64,000 nt of DNA from Mortierella sp. BCC40632 (Eukaryota; Mortierellomycota; Mortierellomycetes; Mortierellales; Mortierellaceae): the NCBI GenBank assembly GCA_011634665.1, contig WAEK01000004.1, positions 1,847,501 to 1,911,500 of the forward strand. Direction: 5' to 3'. Numbering within the stretch: the first letter of the stretch is position 1; the number at the start of each line of letters is the position of its first letter. A model generated the notes under the pieces. That model saw only the letters and a list, made by a program, of their open reading frames with translations, ran no database searches and was not told the DNA's origin. A program made the translations under genes and the position numbers. Below are positions 31,400 to 44,647 of this stretch, piece after piece.

Positions 31400-33674
31400 C
31401 AACCATAACCAGGTTTCTGTCCTGCTCTTGAATGGCCATTCGGACGAGGCTAGTGGGTGAATGAGCACATCCGAGAGCCAACAGAGCAAAAAGATGGACA
31501 TCCCAACCCTGGTAATCCTCTCTCGCTTACCAGACCACCACATGTGCTCTGTCCGTCGCAGGAAGAGGGGGGCTAACCAGGTACTTTAATAGAACCGTGT
31601 ACAGTACGAAGGTTTCGAGCCCTCTATCCGTATTAGTGTTTTAGAAACTTCTTGCTCTTCCACACCTAGCCTGGACCCAGAGCGCATCAGGCCTGGAGGA
31701 AACATGGTCCGCACGTTAAAAATACCCCTTCCTCTCTCCCAATCGCCCAATCGATCCATCACAAGCAGAGAGAGGTCGTTTGTTCGTTGTCGGGTAATTG
31801 TAGACCACACGTTATTTCTCCTTGCTGAACATCCGCTACACAGAGGACCACATTCCACAGCTGTCAGTCGCTGATCCCACACAATAAAAGTGCTTCTCGC
31901 GAAAATCCAGGGACAAGAAAATATATATATAGAAGAAAGGAAAAGCTATCCTTTACAGTCTTGCTCTCTGCACCTCTGGCCGGCACCAAGATGACCCTCC
32001 CGACTACTCGATGGTTCGAGAGACTCCCAAGCACCAGTTCTCTCTCGTCTCGATAATGTCTATCTTTAATACCAATGCCGCTAATATGCCAGACAATGGT
32101 TAGTGTCGTCACGCTAAGCCAGACAGGGTCCTTGGTCCGACACTTGGTCCGACATCTCGACAACGTTTCTTCATCCGACCTGTTCACCAGATGTCCAAAA
32201 TGCAACAACTCAAGCCCAACTCCCCTTCCTTTCCTTTTTTTTTTTTTTCCTTTGCCAGGTATATACCTTGGTCAAGTCATATTCTCAACAAGAGAGGTGT
32301 GAGATACAAACGACCTTCTGACCACTTCAACCCACAATCGCTACTGACATTTCCTCGTCTTCTTTCCTTTCTACATCGTTTGAATGTACAGGTAGGTCAT
32401 GTTTTGATCCCGACTATATTAGGGCTCAGTCATCCACTCTTGTTCTCTTCCTTGTATCTTGACCCCCCTCCCTCCTTCTCATAGATATGTCTCTCCTTCT
32501 AGATGACACATGGGTAAGTGTTGTAGTAATGGTTCAACAAAGATTTTCTTTTCTTCTTTGTATATGAACTGAAAAAAAAAACAGCTCACAGCTCAGAAGA
32601 CAATAGCACAGGAATACTGCAACCCCATCGCTCCGACTTAAAGTTCCACACTAACAGTGATCTCCGGATAATACAAAGAAGTGAACAGTTTTGATAAAAC
32701 TGCCCTATTGGACTCGAACTGTTAATTGCAATCCTCTCGAGGATGGAATGAGTGTCGGAAAAATTAACCATATAATCCGCATACCAAAAATCAATATGCA
32801 ACACCCACAGAAGGAGAAAGGCAAGGAAGAGAGGTTCAAGGATCTACAGTGTACACCTCTTTGAACTAACGTCCTTGTTTTTTGGAAACCACTCTAAACA
32901 GGAACTATCCCGATCCCCTCTCTCTCTCTCTCTTTGTGTGTGTGTGCTCTTGCTCTTTGTGATACCTCAACTGGAATGGAGGTTGAATAGAGAAATGACA
33001 TATCTCCTCATGTATGTACCCAAAGACCGAGTCCGCCTGACAAGGTAACCGGCCAGAGTGGGTAACTTGAGGTCAAATGACCATGATATCTATGCAGCCG
33101 GGTAAAGATACGCATCATCTCGATCTGCCTCTTCCCAATACCTGGATACTGCGTATGTACACGGACTTTGAGTCCCTATTCTTTGACTGGTAGGCTCTCA
33201 GAGGGGGTAGGAGGAGGAGGAGGAGGAGGAGGAGGAGGAGGAGGAGGAGATGGGGCTGAGGCGGCTAAAGATGCACTCTGCAGCAAAGGGAACCGCTCTC
33301 TGCACCTGTTCCAAAAAAAGGCATCCTTCCTGTCTGCTAGCCATTGAATATCAGCCCATTGTCCAGTATCTGTTCATTGTCCAATCTAGAAAGCCTCTTA
33401 TATCCTTACTCAACCTCTCTCCATTGTACAATGATATGGAGGCAAGGCAAAGCAAGACGGTTTGCAATCATTCTCCTAAGCATACCTATTGACCTTGCAT
33501 AATCAAGGATAAAATGAACAAAACTGTGGGAAGGGGAGTGGGCGTTGTGCGGGGCCTGATTGGATTTTAATTTTCGGTGGTTACACAGAGCTCATTCGGT
33601 CATCGTGTCTTGCTGTCATTTTTTTGTTCCCACTCTCGACCACCCACAGGACTGGATAAAAAGAAAAAAAAAAA

Positions 33675-33707
<33 letters not shown>

Positions 33708-34598
33708 AGGGAACGGTGGGAAGGACCAAAGAGTTTCACGTAAAGAGTTCCTTTTAGAGTGGCAGTAAAAGTCCAGCAAGGACCCTCATTCAACCTCAGA
33801 GAAACGTTGGGCGATTTGGGGGGACATTCTTATTCCCTTTTGTCCATGAGCTACCGTTCGTCTTTTTTTTTTTTTTTTTTTTTTTTTTTGTCCTCAAGCA
33901 AAAAAAAGCGCAAAGCGAGACCAAGGTAGTGTGCATTCACTAGCTTTCTTAAATGATTCAAGGCGCTAGACTGCAGGTACCATCCTTTTGTTAACTGAGA
34001 CCTTTTCAAATAACTCTGGAAACCATATCCCTCCACTCATTTCCTGGTTCCCGTCCCCCCTTCTTTTGATAAGGGAAGCGGAGGCAAATGAGAAAAAGGG
34101 CCATTCATCTGTTGAGTGCAGTGGAAATTTTATATATATTGACCTGAAATATGGACAGCCCCTTGACCTTGGCGACCATATCATAGTGGTCGAATTTAAA
34201 GTAGTGCATCGGAGCAAGAAAGAAAAGAATAAAGGAAGGAGAGGAAACATCTTTAGAGAAGTATCATCTAAGCCTATCTCTCAGCGACCCATTGGTTTCA
34301 TCGAATCAAGCGAGACAATGCTCTCTATGAGAGGGCTGGGTGACTATCTAGGAGGCCCTGACTCTTGGTTCTACTCTACCATAGTGTTCTCAAAGTAGTG
34401 GATACTGTGTCTATGGTAGATTCCTGTGACCAGAGTGATTTCTTTGTATTTCCTCTGGTCAGAACGATACAGAGGCCTGCTAGATACAGACCAAGACTGG
34501 TAGGCTGTTGTTATTACATGGGTGAGGCTGTGGTATCATTGAAGCCTACCAGAGATAGACCTACTACAAGTATATATGTCGCGTTGAGTATCGATTGC

Positions 34599-34633
<35 letters not shown>

Positions 34634-34988
34634 AGACTCCATGCCCATTTTTTCTTGTTTTTGGCAGGATGGGATCTCCTAATTCCTCTACCTCACTCCA
34701 CTCACACTCCCTAAAAACTAGAAAGCGTCTATACAAAGGGCAGGATACACGAGAAATCTCCTCAGAGCCCAAAAGTTTTCGTCCGCCGTCAACAAAACCC
34801 TCATTGCTTCAGTTGACCCAAAACAGGCATGTTTGCTGATCAGTTCCGTCGTCTGAGGATTTTGGACCTGTCTATGACAAAACTCGGCAGAAAACTTAGG
34901 GATGCTGAGAGAATGCACTGCTCCACATACAGTCTTGTGTGTATGTGTTGAGTATTTGACCAAACACGTACTCACCATCTATCTGACT

Positions 34989-35044
<56 letters not shown>

Positions 35045-36396
35045 ATTACACAATTATGGCCAAGCGTCAGGTACCCCTCCAACTCGACCCTATACAAATC
35101 TCCAACACCCAGTCTCCAATAAATTCAGCCAAGAGTCAGAAAGGATAGCACAACAGTGTTGCATCACAAGGTGTGTTCCTGTAGATTTATTTAATCGACT
35201 TTTGACGCTTCTGGAGTCGTTTCCTCGGGACATGTCGTTATTGACATGAAAAAATACTACACTGAGATAGTTTATGGTTCAACGGCCCATCTCACTGAAA
35301 TCGTTTATATGGAATGGGAGCGCAGCTCCACGAGATGAAAATCATGACTTTCTAGAAAGAAGAGAAGGAGGAGGAAAGGAGGAGGCTAACAAACACGGGA
35401 GGGGTTTTTTTTGGGACCCACTAACGTGTAATGAGCACTCTACTATTTACCAAGCATGATAAAGCAAACTTCAACCACATCAGAGATTGCCCTCACACAT
35501 TCACACATTCATCCACATACGACTCAACAAAATGCCAAAATAGTCTAGATCGACATGTAGTCCTGTCTACATTAGGTCTAGTCATGGATAAACCTCGATT
35601 CACTCTTTGCGTGGCACAGCAACAGGCAACATTTTTCACCTTTTAATCCCAATATGCTTGGTGATATTACTTTTTAGTCGCCAAGCACAAGAAAAAGAGA
35701 GAAAAAAAAGCAGGACACGACAGGACAGGACAGGATATGATGAACGAATAATACAGGGGGCACACAATCGACTCATCCAAGAGCTGTGCGCGTAACACTT
35801 AGAGGCCAAAGGATCTACATGGAAGAGCAGTTTATTGGTCTCTCTACTTATTGTGCATTGCAAAAAAAAAAAAAAAAAAAAAAAAAAGACTTCGATCTAA
35901 AGGAGCAATTTTCGCATGGCTCGGCTTGTTAGAACAGGTTTGTCTATGGCAAGGCCCAAATTTAGCACAAACTTATTGTGGAAGAATACTCCTCGGGAAA
36001 ACAAAGGAAAAAAAAATTACCAAGCTAACAGATTGAAACCGGTAAATCAAGAGGGAGCTGGTGCCTACCGAAGAAGCATCAGCCAAAGCAGAGAGATACT
36101 CCGACATGTCAGTGAATGACTTGTTAGATTGAAAATTCGCCAGCCTTGAGTAAACTTTTTTTTTTTTTTTTGAGGAAGGCAGGAGGGAGGGACAGACAGA
36201 TGGCTAACCGGGGATTTAAAAAAAAAAACAAGTCTGTTGGTTCCGCCGATAGTTTACCAGCCATTAGTAGAAAATAATTATGTGTGTGTGTGTGTTTTTT
36301 TCCTGTATTCACTTTCATCCTGGAGTTTCATGTCAACCCTTCAAAATGCATGCTATCTCCAGTCCGAGTCTATCCTCGAGTTTCACGGAGATCCTG

Positions 36397-36431
<35 letters not shown>

Positions 36432-37250
36432 GCGCACAGATCATTTAACAGACATTCCCTTTTTTTCTCTACATACGGACTGCGCCCTTTGGGATATGAC
36501 ACACCGTCAAAGCTGAGCAAGCGAACAAGGGTGGAATCTATCGGGGAGGTTGCATGCACACAGTCAGCGAAACTATCCTACTCTCTCTCTCTCTCTCTCT
36601 CTCTCCGTGAAATGGAGGAGAGTGTAGATACCTTTACCAGCTTTGTATAGCGAAAATGATTTGCAACCGCTTCCTCCGTCCTAGCAAGCCTGCTTCTTTA
36701 CGTTGCGACTCGGCATTCCTTTGTCTGGAGTGTCAAAAGCTAAAAAAAAAAAAAAAAAGGGGAGTCCAAAAGCTTGCCCTCTTCTTTTCCTCCGCTCCTC
36801 ATTCAACCCTTCAATCCAGATCAGTGAATGCAAGCAGGCCATCTTTGGGACAGCATCCTTGTAGCCATAGATCGTCAATCGAGAGCTGCCACTCTCTGTC
36901 CTCAACGCTTAGGAGAGATGTCTCTGTGGAGAATAGAGTCGACTCCCTCCCCCCCCCTTTTTTTTTATTGATCTTCAATGTTAGTCCTGCACGGGGTTTT
37001 GCCTAAAGATCATTCTACCTAATACTAAAGCATAATCTTCCTTCTCTATTCACATAGTAGCCCGTTTACTTTCACTCCCTACATACAATTTTTTTTTATT
37101 CGAGGTTCACCTTCACAGTCTGGCTTTTAGGAGTCACCTGGACATCCTAAGTCACCTTTTCTAAAGGACATTTCAGAGGAGAAGGAGTAGAGATCCTGAA
37201 CACAAAGCTATAAAAAAAAAAGATATGAAGAGAGAAAACAATAATAATAA
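31400..37250. other. Intergenic region without a supported gene
   Basis: Nearly 6 kb. I see a (GGA)n tract at about 33,210-33,250, poly-A at 33,664-33,682 and 34,602-34,630, poly-T at 33,861-33,889 and 36,400-36,430, a 50-bp (CT)n tract at 34,991-35,040, a short CT tract near 36,580-36,604 and several other homopolymers. One stretch at 32,090-32,215 ends in DLFTRCPKCN and could be a dead Mut7-C-like fragment. A 136-codon plus frame at 33,988-34,398 has no recognisable family. Everything else appears non-coding. Confidence 0.55.
34991..35040. repeat. (CT)n microsatellite
   Basis: 25 uninterrupted CT units in the gene-free region. Confidence 0.95.
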
Positions 37251-37254
37251 TAAT

Positions 37255-37430
37255 CTATGCTTGGTAGGCCCAGGTCAGGATCAAGTACTCTCGGAATGCT
37301 GTTAAAACCGTCTTGAGATCTTTGGCAACAATCTGTTCTCGGAACAAGATCTCTTCAACATGATGTTGTCCGTCAAAATAATGAAAGAGTCTAGAAGGTA
37401 AAGAGAGAACGAGAAAGAGAAAAACAATTA

Positions 37431-37468
<38 letters not shown>

Positions 37469-40317
37469 AAAAGATAGATAGGTCAGGACCAAAATTAACC
37501 TAAAAACACAGCAAAAAAAAACACTTGCTTCCTCTCCCTCCCTCCTCTATCTTCTTCAAATACCTCATAAAGAGTGCAGCAACATTCAGCGGTTGGTGTT
37601 CACACATTCTCTGGATCCACTGCCGCTCCGCATCCGAGGCTTGTCCAGGGTTGGGCAGAATACTGCTTGCATCTTGTCGTTTCCCAAACGGCTTCATCGT
37701 CATACTCATCTGGGATCTTAAACTGGTACTCATCCCACCCGTACCCGTCGTCGTGCTCCCCTGTGTGCCTGGACCTGTCGAAGATCGGTTATGATACCGA
37801 TAGGTCTGCGAAGGCATCGTCTGCTGTTGTAACAATTGATGTTGTTGACGTTGAGAATGCGGATGATGTGCTTGTTGGGGCGTCACGGAAGAATGAGCAA
37901 AGTCTGCTGATTTTACACTGCTTCCTTGTCCACCACCTTGATTGCTGACAGGAGATTCCAGAGTAGGGGTCAACATGCCAAGATTCTCCTCGCTTGTCAT
38001 TTGTTCGTATTCTTCTGCCGTGCATCCAATTTTGATATACTCGGGGACAACGATTAAGATATAGGTGTGAAGCTGAACAACGAGATCCTTGCGCAAAAGG
38101 TAGGTCAGCATCTCTAGATAAACGGTCTGAACCTCCTTGTCTTTTCCTGCTCCTGGTATATGGGCCTTGTACGCCTTTGGTGTCGAAAGCTCGTGAAGGA
38201 CATTGGGAAGTGACAGTGTTGGAAAATGCAGTGAAAAGTCGGTCACGAGTGATCTATCGCAGAGTTGAGGCAATCGGTCGTTAATCGTAAAGATTACATA
38301 TCTGTAAATCGATGCGCCAACAGATTGGTAATAACGCGGTTCGTCTTGCTTACTTATTAATTCCCGCTTGTGGTGCGACAACGTAGACATTGCTGACGCG
38401 AATTTGGTCAATCAGCTTGGCTTTTCTCCAGTATATCAGATGTGATGCCAGACGGTATATTTGTGCCATTGAACAATCGAGAATGTACTGTAGTTCCTCA
38501 AGACTAGAAACCCGAGAGGGAGAAGAAGAAGGAGAGAAGATAAATTTTAGTATGATATTCTATACCCTTACTAGCTTCATCTGTAGTAATGTCCAAACTC
38601 AAAAAAAAAAAAAAAATCATAACCTACCACTGGTATGGGACGAGAATTTGCACCAACTTTACCAAGGTTGGACTGGCATCCAGCGGAATATCCTTCAGGA
38701 TCTCTTCAGGATCTTCCAAGAGTAGTAATGTGTGATACGGGAGCAACAATGGAAAGTTTTCGTACTCGTATGCCATCCCGATTTCATAATCATCCATCAT
38801 ATAGCCCAAACCGCCCACTCCACCGTATTGAGTGGCCATAGGGGTCATGAGAATTTGCTGTGAACCCGTGATAAGACCGTTGGAACTATGTCCTGTTGGA
38901 CTGTCAGTCGCCAGACAGTTTGGAACCGATCTTGGCAGAAAAGAGTTTGCTCGAGGAAGAGGGGCCAGGTGAGGAATTTGTAAGGAAAGGTCGATAGAAT
39001 CGTTCAGAACAACGTGACAGACCCTATCTGCGATAACACAGTCGTAGATAGACTTGATAGCCCTTGCTAGAGAAGACGCAGCTTGAACTTGCTCATGAAA
39101 CTGCCCCAGTGTCAGTCCTTTGGTCGGATTAAAAGAAGAGATGTTGTAGTCAATATAAAAAAAGACTTTCGACTAGTAGCAGGAATCAACAAAGCTCGGT
39201 CGTGCCATAGCAACGCCCATTGCATATCAAATTAGTTCCGTCTTTTACCTGTTTGGGTAGCCTCTTCTCTAATGCTAAGGATCTTGGTCGCTTCCTGACT
39301 AACATACTGACTATTCAACTCTTCATAGCGTAGAGCCGCGGTCAATTTGGAGGCGATGTTCGTATAAACTTGATCGGCCACAGAGTTCCTCTGAAGCTCG
39401 GCAGGCTTGAGCACAAATACAACATGAAAGTAGGACATTTGTTGCACATATACAGAAGGAGATGATGCGGCCACGGTAACTCGGTTAAAGGCGTCACTCT
39501 GGTTGATGTGGATGTTCGGTGCCATTCCAAGATGTGGTGGCGAAAAAGCTCCTTGAATCCCGGTGGTTGGCGTTTGTGGCATGGATAAAGGATGGTGGAC
39601 CAGAGACGCTGCAAACCCCTGATGCAGTGTTGAAATAGATTGCATATTGTCGCCTGAAGGATTATCTCCGCATGCTGGTGAGACTGGAGTAGAGTTGCAA
39701 GTCTGGCTCCTGAATCTTTGTTGTCTCCACCCGCTTGGATCCGTGAGAGATCTTGACGTTTGTAGGTTGTCTGGATGTGTCCTTGAGCCTATCCTTGATT
39801 CCGCTTCTTTATTTTCTTTGATCCCACCGATCGTAAGTGTGCTCCGCTCCAGATCAGCCTCGTCCTGAGAATCTTCCATATAACAATCGGAATCTGTGTC
39901 TGAATCCTCCAAGAACTTGGCAGACTCGCTCGTCACCCAACCGCGCCTCACACCTATCTTTCGTGGCCTCGCAGCTTTCCACTTGAAATACTCGCGTCGT
40001 TGACGAAACTCTTGTCCGCTCAAGGAGACGGGGTGTCCAACAAAGGTCAGATCGTCCACTGTCAGTTGGAATCGCTTGTCACAGAGCGCCAGTTTGGGCG
40101 ATAAAAAGTTGGCGAGAAACTGTGGGTCATATCCCAACACTTTGGATGCCATGTGGAAATCTTCGGCATCAAGATCGAGATTGCCCTTGGTGACTTGTTT
40201 GACATGGTATAGGTCGCCCAAGAGTGCATCTCTCTGGCACTCTGGTGGGTATTTGTAAACAAAGTGATGGCCTCTGCTCGAGTTGGTGACAACGATGATG
40301 CCCACAATCGCGTCCAT
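37255..40317 (-). CDS. NPR3: Nitrogen permease regulator 3 (NPR3/NPRL3 family, GATOR1/SEACIT subunit)
   Basis: Five exons close in phase: 40,317-39,249, 39,117-38,628, 38,503-38,354, 38,301-37,564 and 37,390-37,255, giving 860 residues. The start MDAIVGIIVVTNSSRGHHFV followed by YKYPPE is the family's N-terminal longin-like opening. An acidic/Ser-rich insert follows, then FHVVFVLKPAEL, LTLGQFHEQVQAASSLARAI, the hydrophobic FPLLLPYHTLLLLEDPEEIL, the winged-helix part (LEELQYILDCSMAQIYRLAS, HLIYWRKAKLI) and the C-terminal LFMRLFHYFDGQHHVEEILF. With NPR2 and IML1/DEPDC5 it restrains TORC1 when amino acids are scarce, at the vacuole surface. A Gln/His/Ser-rich loop (about residues 690-790) is longer than in yeast. 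The last intron contains poly-A; splice sites were chosen by phase and homology. Confidence 0.93.
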
Positions 40318-40559
40318 CTTCCTGAATGCAGAGTATATGAATCAATAGAATTCCAGAGTAGCCTCACTCCCGATGATTATCCTCAATAAAAGATGTGAAC
40401 AGTGATTGATCAGGGTGTAAGGTGATGGTTGCCACTGTCTTTTTTGAAATGGTCAAGTTCTTTTTTCAAGTCTTTGCAATTGTTCTCTCCTACAGTGGAG
40501 GAGGGGAGGTGCACGTGCATTTTCTGAATACCGCTCCGTCTCAATGTTCTGGACTTTTT

Positions 40560-40575
40560 TTTTTTTTTTTTTTTT
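40560..40575. repeat. Poly-T tract upstream of NPR3
   Basis: A run of about 18 T in the roughly 840-bp gap between the NPR3 start (40,317) and the PUP1 stop (41,157). The gap shows no supported gene; it must hold the NPR3 promoter and the PUP1 terminator region. Confidence 0.7.
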
Positions 40576-41156
40576 GAGTTGACCATCACTGCTCTTCCAT
40601 TGTCGAGACTCGAGATGGCTGCTCTCTTGAACCGTGGTTTCTTCCATTTCCTCAAAAAAGTAGCTTCGGCATTCTTTGCTGGCCCAAGTGAAAAGGAGGG
40701 ACATTAATTGTCATCACCCCGCTTGTCAAGGGGTGACAAAAGAAGAGGAGCGGATACTCTATCCTTCACTAAAGGAACGTTTCTTTTTGAGGAAATGGAA
40801 GATTGAACGATCCATGCCTCTAGCTTAGGATTACAACTAAACCCGACCCATTCACACTTCTATGGGCTTGTGTTCGATCGCCGATACGTCTAGGTTGACA
40901 CCCTGTGCGCCACTGGTAATTCATACTCTTGTCGGGAATTCACATACTGTTGTTGTAGAACAGTGCAATCTATTAGCCTGGAAATCAGACCAAAATATTG
41001 ATCCGATGGGTTCGCTCTCGTTATTACTCTCTCGGTTGCTTCACGATCTTGAACAGAAAAAAAAAAGGGGGAGAGTATTTATTCAAACAAGCTGGGAGTA
41101 GTCTGTGGATTCAGACTCTGAACAGTTACATTGAAACCTCCAGCGAAACCATCTCT

Positions 41157-42562
41157 CTACGAGGTATCCATTGCCTCCAACGAAGTAACCTGGACAGTCT
41201 CCTTGACACTAACAAGGTCACGGATCGATGACTTGAGCACACGTGTTGTTCCTGGCCTGTACTTGTAACTATTTTTTTTGTTCAGTGAACGGAGAAACAG
41301 AGTCGTTAGTTTCAACGCTCCAATTACTTTCCATTCTCAAAGGTCTTGAAACACTACCAACAAAAAAAAAAAAAAAAAAATACACTGTCCTTGACAAATC
41401 AATTCGACAACATACCTTGCTTCTTTGACACCACGCTCGTTTGGCCGGGCATGGTTTCGAAGTACTTCAACATTCTCGCTGGTAATTACAACAACATCCA
41501 CATTTGATCCCGATCCCAAGTCGTTGAAGATACCAGCTTCGATGGCATCCTGAACCAAGGCAATGGCATCCTCACGCTATCAATCAAAAAGAAAAAAAAA
41601 GGAAAAAAAGAAACAGAAACAGAATTCGGGTTAGAGTAAATAATAATAAGATCATCAGAACACCTCTGTTTAACGAGAAAAAAAAATCCTTGGACTTTAA
41701 GATTTTGAAATAATTTACCCCCATGTCGGCCACAAAACGGCTTTCGAAAACGCTCATCGCAGCAAGAGATCCAGAACCCATGGTCACATATGGCAACTTG
41801 TCAGTGCTTCCGTGAGGATAAATAGTGTAGAGATGAGGTCCATTGACGTCCACTCCTCCCAGAATAAGGGCTGCTCCGATATGTCCTTGGTATCTAGGGT
41901 GTCATCAGTAGTATCATAAAGTCGCATGAGTTTGTCTGTTTGAAGAAATAAGAAGAGTCATCCTCCTCTCCCCCAGAGACTCTAATCCTCGTATGCAACC
42001 ATGATAAGTCGAGTTGAAATCAAGGCAAAAAAAGAAAAAGTAGAGGGGGGGGAGGGCATACTTACTTGAACAGCATCTGTTTCAAAAGAGTCATGGCCGT
42101 TACCACTCTTGCCTGCCGTCCTGTGCTTAGTCTGTGAAGTTCGAGCTGACTGCTGATCAATGCAGTCGTCATCTCCGTATCGGCAGCAGTTCCAGCACCA
42201 CAACAGTACATGTTGGGAGCCAAATAATGGATCTTTTCACAGTTCTTGTCGGCCACAATAGGTCCAGCGGTGGCACGGGTATCAGCGCCGAGGACAATAC
42301 CATCCTTGTAAATCAGTCCAACAATGGTTGTTCCTGTTTTGGTCGCCTTGGGCAAGGAGAGTCCCTTGCCGTCCATCATCGAGTTGCTGTGGGGGTAGAA
42401 TAAGAGAGGACGATGAGGTCAGTCTCTTTTTTTTTTGTCAAACGCGCGTTGTCCCAGGTACTTGGGGGTAACTCTAGCAATCAAGAGTCAATCGCGATCG
42501 GCCTACCGGACATGGTTGTCAAAGTTGAATCCGCCTTTGGTCGTTGGCAGACGTGAAGTCAT
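41157..42562 (-). CDS. PUP1: 20S proteasome subunit beta-2 (trypsin-like activity)
   Basis: Five exons close in phase: 42,562-42,507, 42,386-42,066, 41,893-41,719, 41,576-41,416 and 41,268-41,157, giving 274 residues. A 37-residue propeptide ends KATKTG and is cut before Thr38 ([20 protein letters not shown]), the N-terminal nucleophile. Asp54 and Lys70 occupy the catalytic Asp17 and Lys33 positions, and [13 protein letters not shown] and [19 protein letters not shown] are family blocks. The long C-terminal arm ([15 protein letters not shown], then VKETVQV) is specific for beta-2, which wraps around beta-3. It is an active-site subunit of the nuclear/cytosolic proteasome. The other proteasome gene in the window, RPN8, is 20 kb away. 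Poly-A/T runs occur in the introns. Confidence 0.96.
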
Positions 42563-42803
42563 TTTTTTATTTTTATTTTTTCTGCTGTTACAATGGTCGG
42601 GCGAAAGAAATGAACTGGAATGAAAAAGAGTCAATGGAGTAGGAAATGAAAGCGAAGTCGCAGAGAGGTGGGACGCGACAATTGGGCTTGCGTGGATAAT
42701 GAGGGACGTGTCCCCCCCCCCTCTTCTTCACAGTCGTAACGTGATTTTTAATAAAGATATTTTTAAAAAAAAAAAAAAAAAAAAAAGTCTCACCGGAATT
42801 ATT

Positions 42804-43628
42804 CTAATCGTACAAGCTTTTTTTTTTTTTTTTCTCAATCCAAGCTGTAATCTTCTGTGTCAAACGGCCCAAACCTTCAAAGTCAAATCCAAGCCCACTC
42901 GCCCACTCTGGAATCTCGCTCGCCTTTCTCGCGTTCTGTTTGGCCACAGTGGCAAACACAAAGATGGCTGCCACCTGTCCAATATCTGAATGCAACAGAA
43001 TTGGTCCCTGCGAGGTCTCGATCAGCTGAAGAACTCCATCAAAGTCTTGGAGGGTAATCTCATCAGCAGACTGCATGTAATCCAGGTCGAATAGCAACCA
43101 TCGCCAGTTACACGTGTGATGAAACAAAAAAAAAAAAAAAAAAAAAAAAAGTGGGCCGATAGAGAGAATGTGAGTGGGAGCGCAGTGAAGAGATTGAGCA
43201 AGAAATACTCTGCATGGAAAAACTAGACATGTCACTCACCTTGATGGGATACGAAACAAATGTAATCCCATGCTCTTTCCAGAGGTCACCTTCCTTTGCG
43301 AAATACTCTCCTGGGTTTTGCTTCGACTCCATTCCGATCACGGTCTTGAAGCCAACCTTGACCAGTCCCTCAGTGATTTGCTCTTCGGTCGGGGTTGGCG
43401 AAAACGCGAGATGGTCCGTGATCTTGGAATAGGAAGCACTCCAATTAGCTGCAAACCCCTTTGTCATGTTGGACACCCAAGCCAACAGTTGGTCATCACT
43501 CTGCTCTGGAGTAGGTTGCTTTGGCAATAATGCTGCGGTGATGGAAGTCTGGAAGACATGTCCGCGAAAGAGAGCAAATGTCGGCGTCGAGGTGACATTA
43601 TACCTCTTGACTGTTTGCTAAGATGGAC

Positions 43629-43659
<31 letters not shown>

Positions 43660-44050
43660 AAAAAGAGTTTTTAAGTCTCGGATTGCATCTGTAGAGTTAC
43701 GACCAGACACCAAGACAGTGCTCTCTTCCGCTCTCTCTCTCTCACTCTCTCTTACCAGAAGCTCATCGACATCGACATGGACAAAGGTCGAAATCTTTGA
43801 AAGGTCCTCTGCCATCTGCTCGATAGCGCCCGCTATTCACCCAATTTGTAGGAACGTTTCAGTACATGATTATCAACCAAATAAACGCGTCCCCCCCTTT
43901 TCGAATCTGGCACGGATGCTCACCCAAACGCTTGCAGTTTTTGCACCATGCGGTCGTAAAGACCATGACGAGAAGCTTATTGTGGTTTTCGAGCAGGAGT
44001 GCATCCAGCTCACTATCCGTAATGGGTGAAAGAATGTACGGCGACGCCAT
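42804..44050 (-). CDS. Thioredoxin domain fused to DUF442 phosphatase-like domain, catalytic Cys absent
   Basis: Four exons close in phase: 44,050-43,924, 43,832-43,756, 43,617-43,240 and 43,070-42,804 (282 residues). Residues 1-105 are a thioredoxin fold with FTTAWCKNCK (Cys36, Cys39) and cis-Pro80 (NVTSTPTF). Residues 140-250 follow the DUF442/beta-lactamase-hydrolase-like phosphatase family: YSKITDHLAFSPTPTEEQI, VGFKTVIGMES, WKEHGITFVSYPIK and GPILLHSDIGQVAA. That last block is where the family has His-Cys-x-x-Gly-x-Arg; here Ser222 replaces Cys and no Arg follows, so no Cys-phosphatase chemistry is expected. The poly-A at the gene end encodes a short Lys run before the stop, giving a basic tail. 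There is no signal peptide, so it is cytosolic or nuclear. A redox or sensor role is an inference. The acceptor of exon 4 was chosen by phase; an upstream alternative is possible. Confidence 0.82.
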
Positions 44051-44516
44051 TTGGTGAAAACTGTTGGAAAGAGTGCTGTATAGTCCTGAAAAAGAAAAGG
44101 ATGGGAGAAAGACAGAGAGAGAGAGAGAGAGAAAAGTAAACCTTGCGGGCGGTAGCATTCCTTTTGAGGGCTTACAAATCAACCTTATGTCTCAACTCGC
44201 ACGCCATAGTGTTTGTAGTTTGAGGAAGTTCCCGTGCTGGTCCCGGAGTGTATCTAGAAACTAGCAACATCTCATCTGTTTTTTGTTACGGTGACTCTTT
44301 ACCGGTGCCACCAAAGTAAGCACGGTTATCCAAATCTGGTTTTTTTTTCGATTCCGGAGCGTGGCGATCGGAGGGTTCTGACGGTAATTGAAGGGGCGCC
44401 AGTCCGAGAAACCGGGAGCGAGCCCAGAGTCGCTTCGCCCACTACAAGTATACCCATACTACCCCTGAACTTTCCGACCAAGGTAACTTAGTGTCTCTCT
44501 GTCTTTTTGTCCCTCT

Positions 44517-44561
<45 letters not shown>

Positions 44562-44647
44562 GGGCGTTCATAAGTTTGTTGCTGCGCAATACTACGTCTT
44601 CTCTCTTTAGATGTACTCAGGGTGGATAGAGAACACTCTGCCATAGC

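Noticed and set aside
33988..34398. A 136-codon plus-strand frame in the gene-free region
   Set aside because: Composition is partly protein-like, but no family, promoter or splice sites support it and it is flanked by homopolymers.
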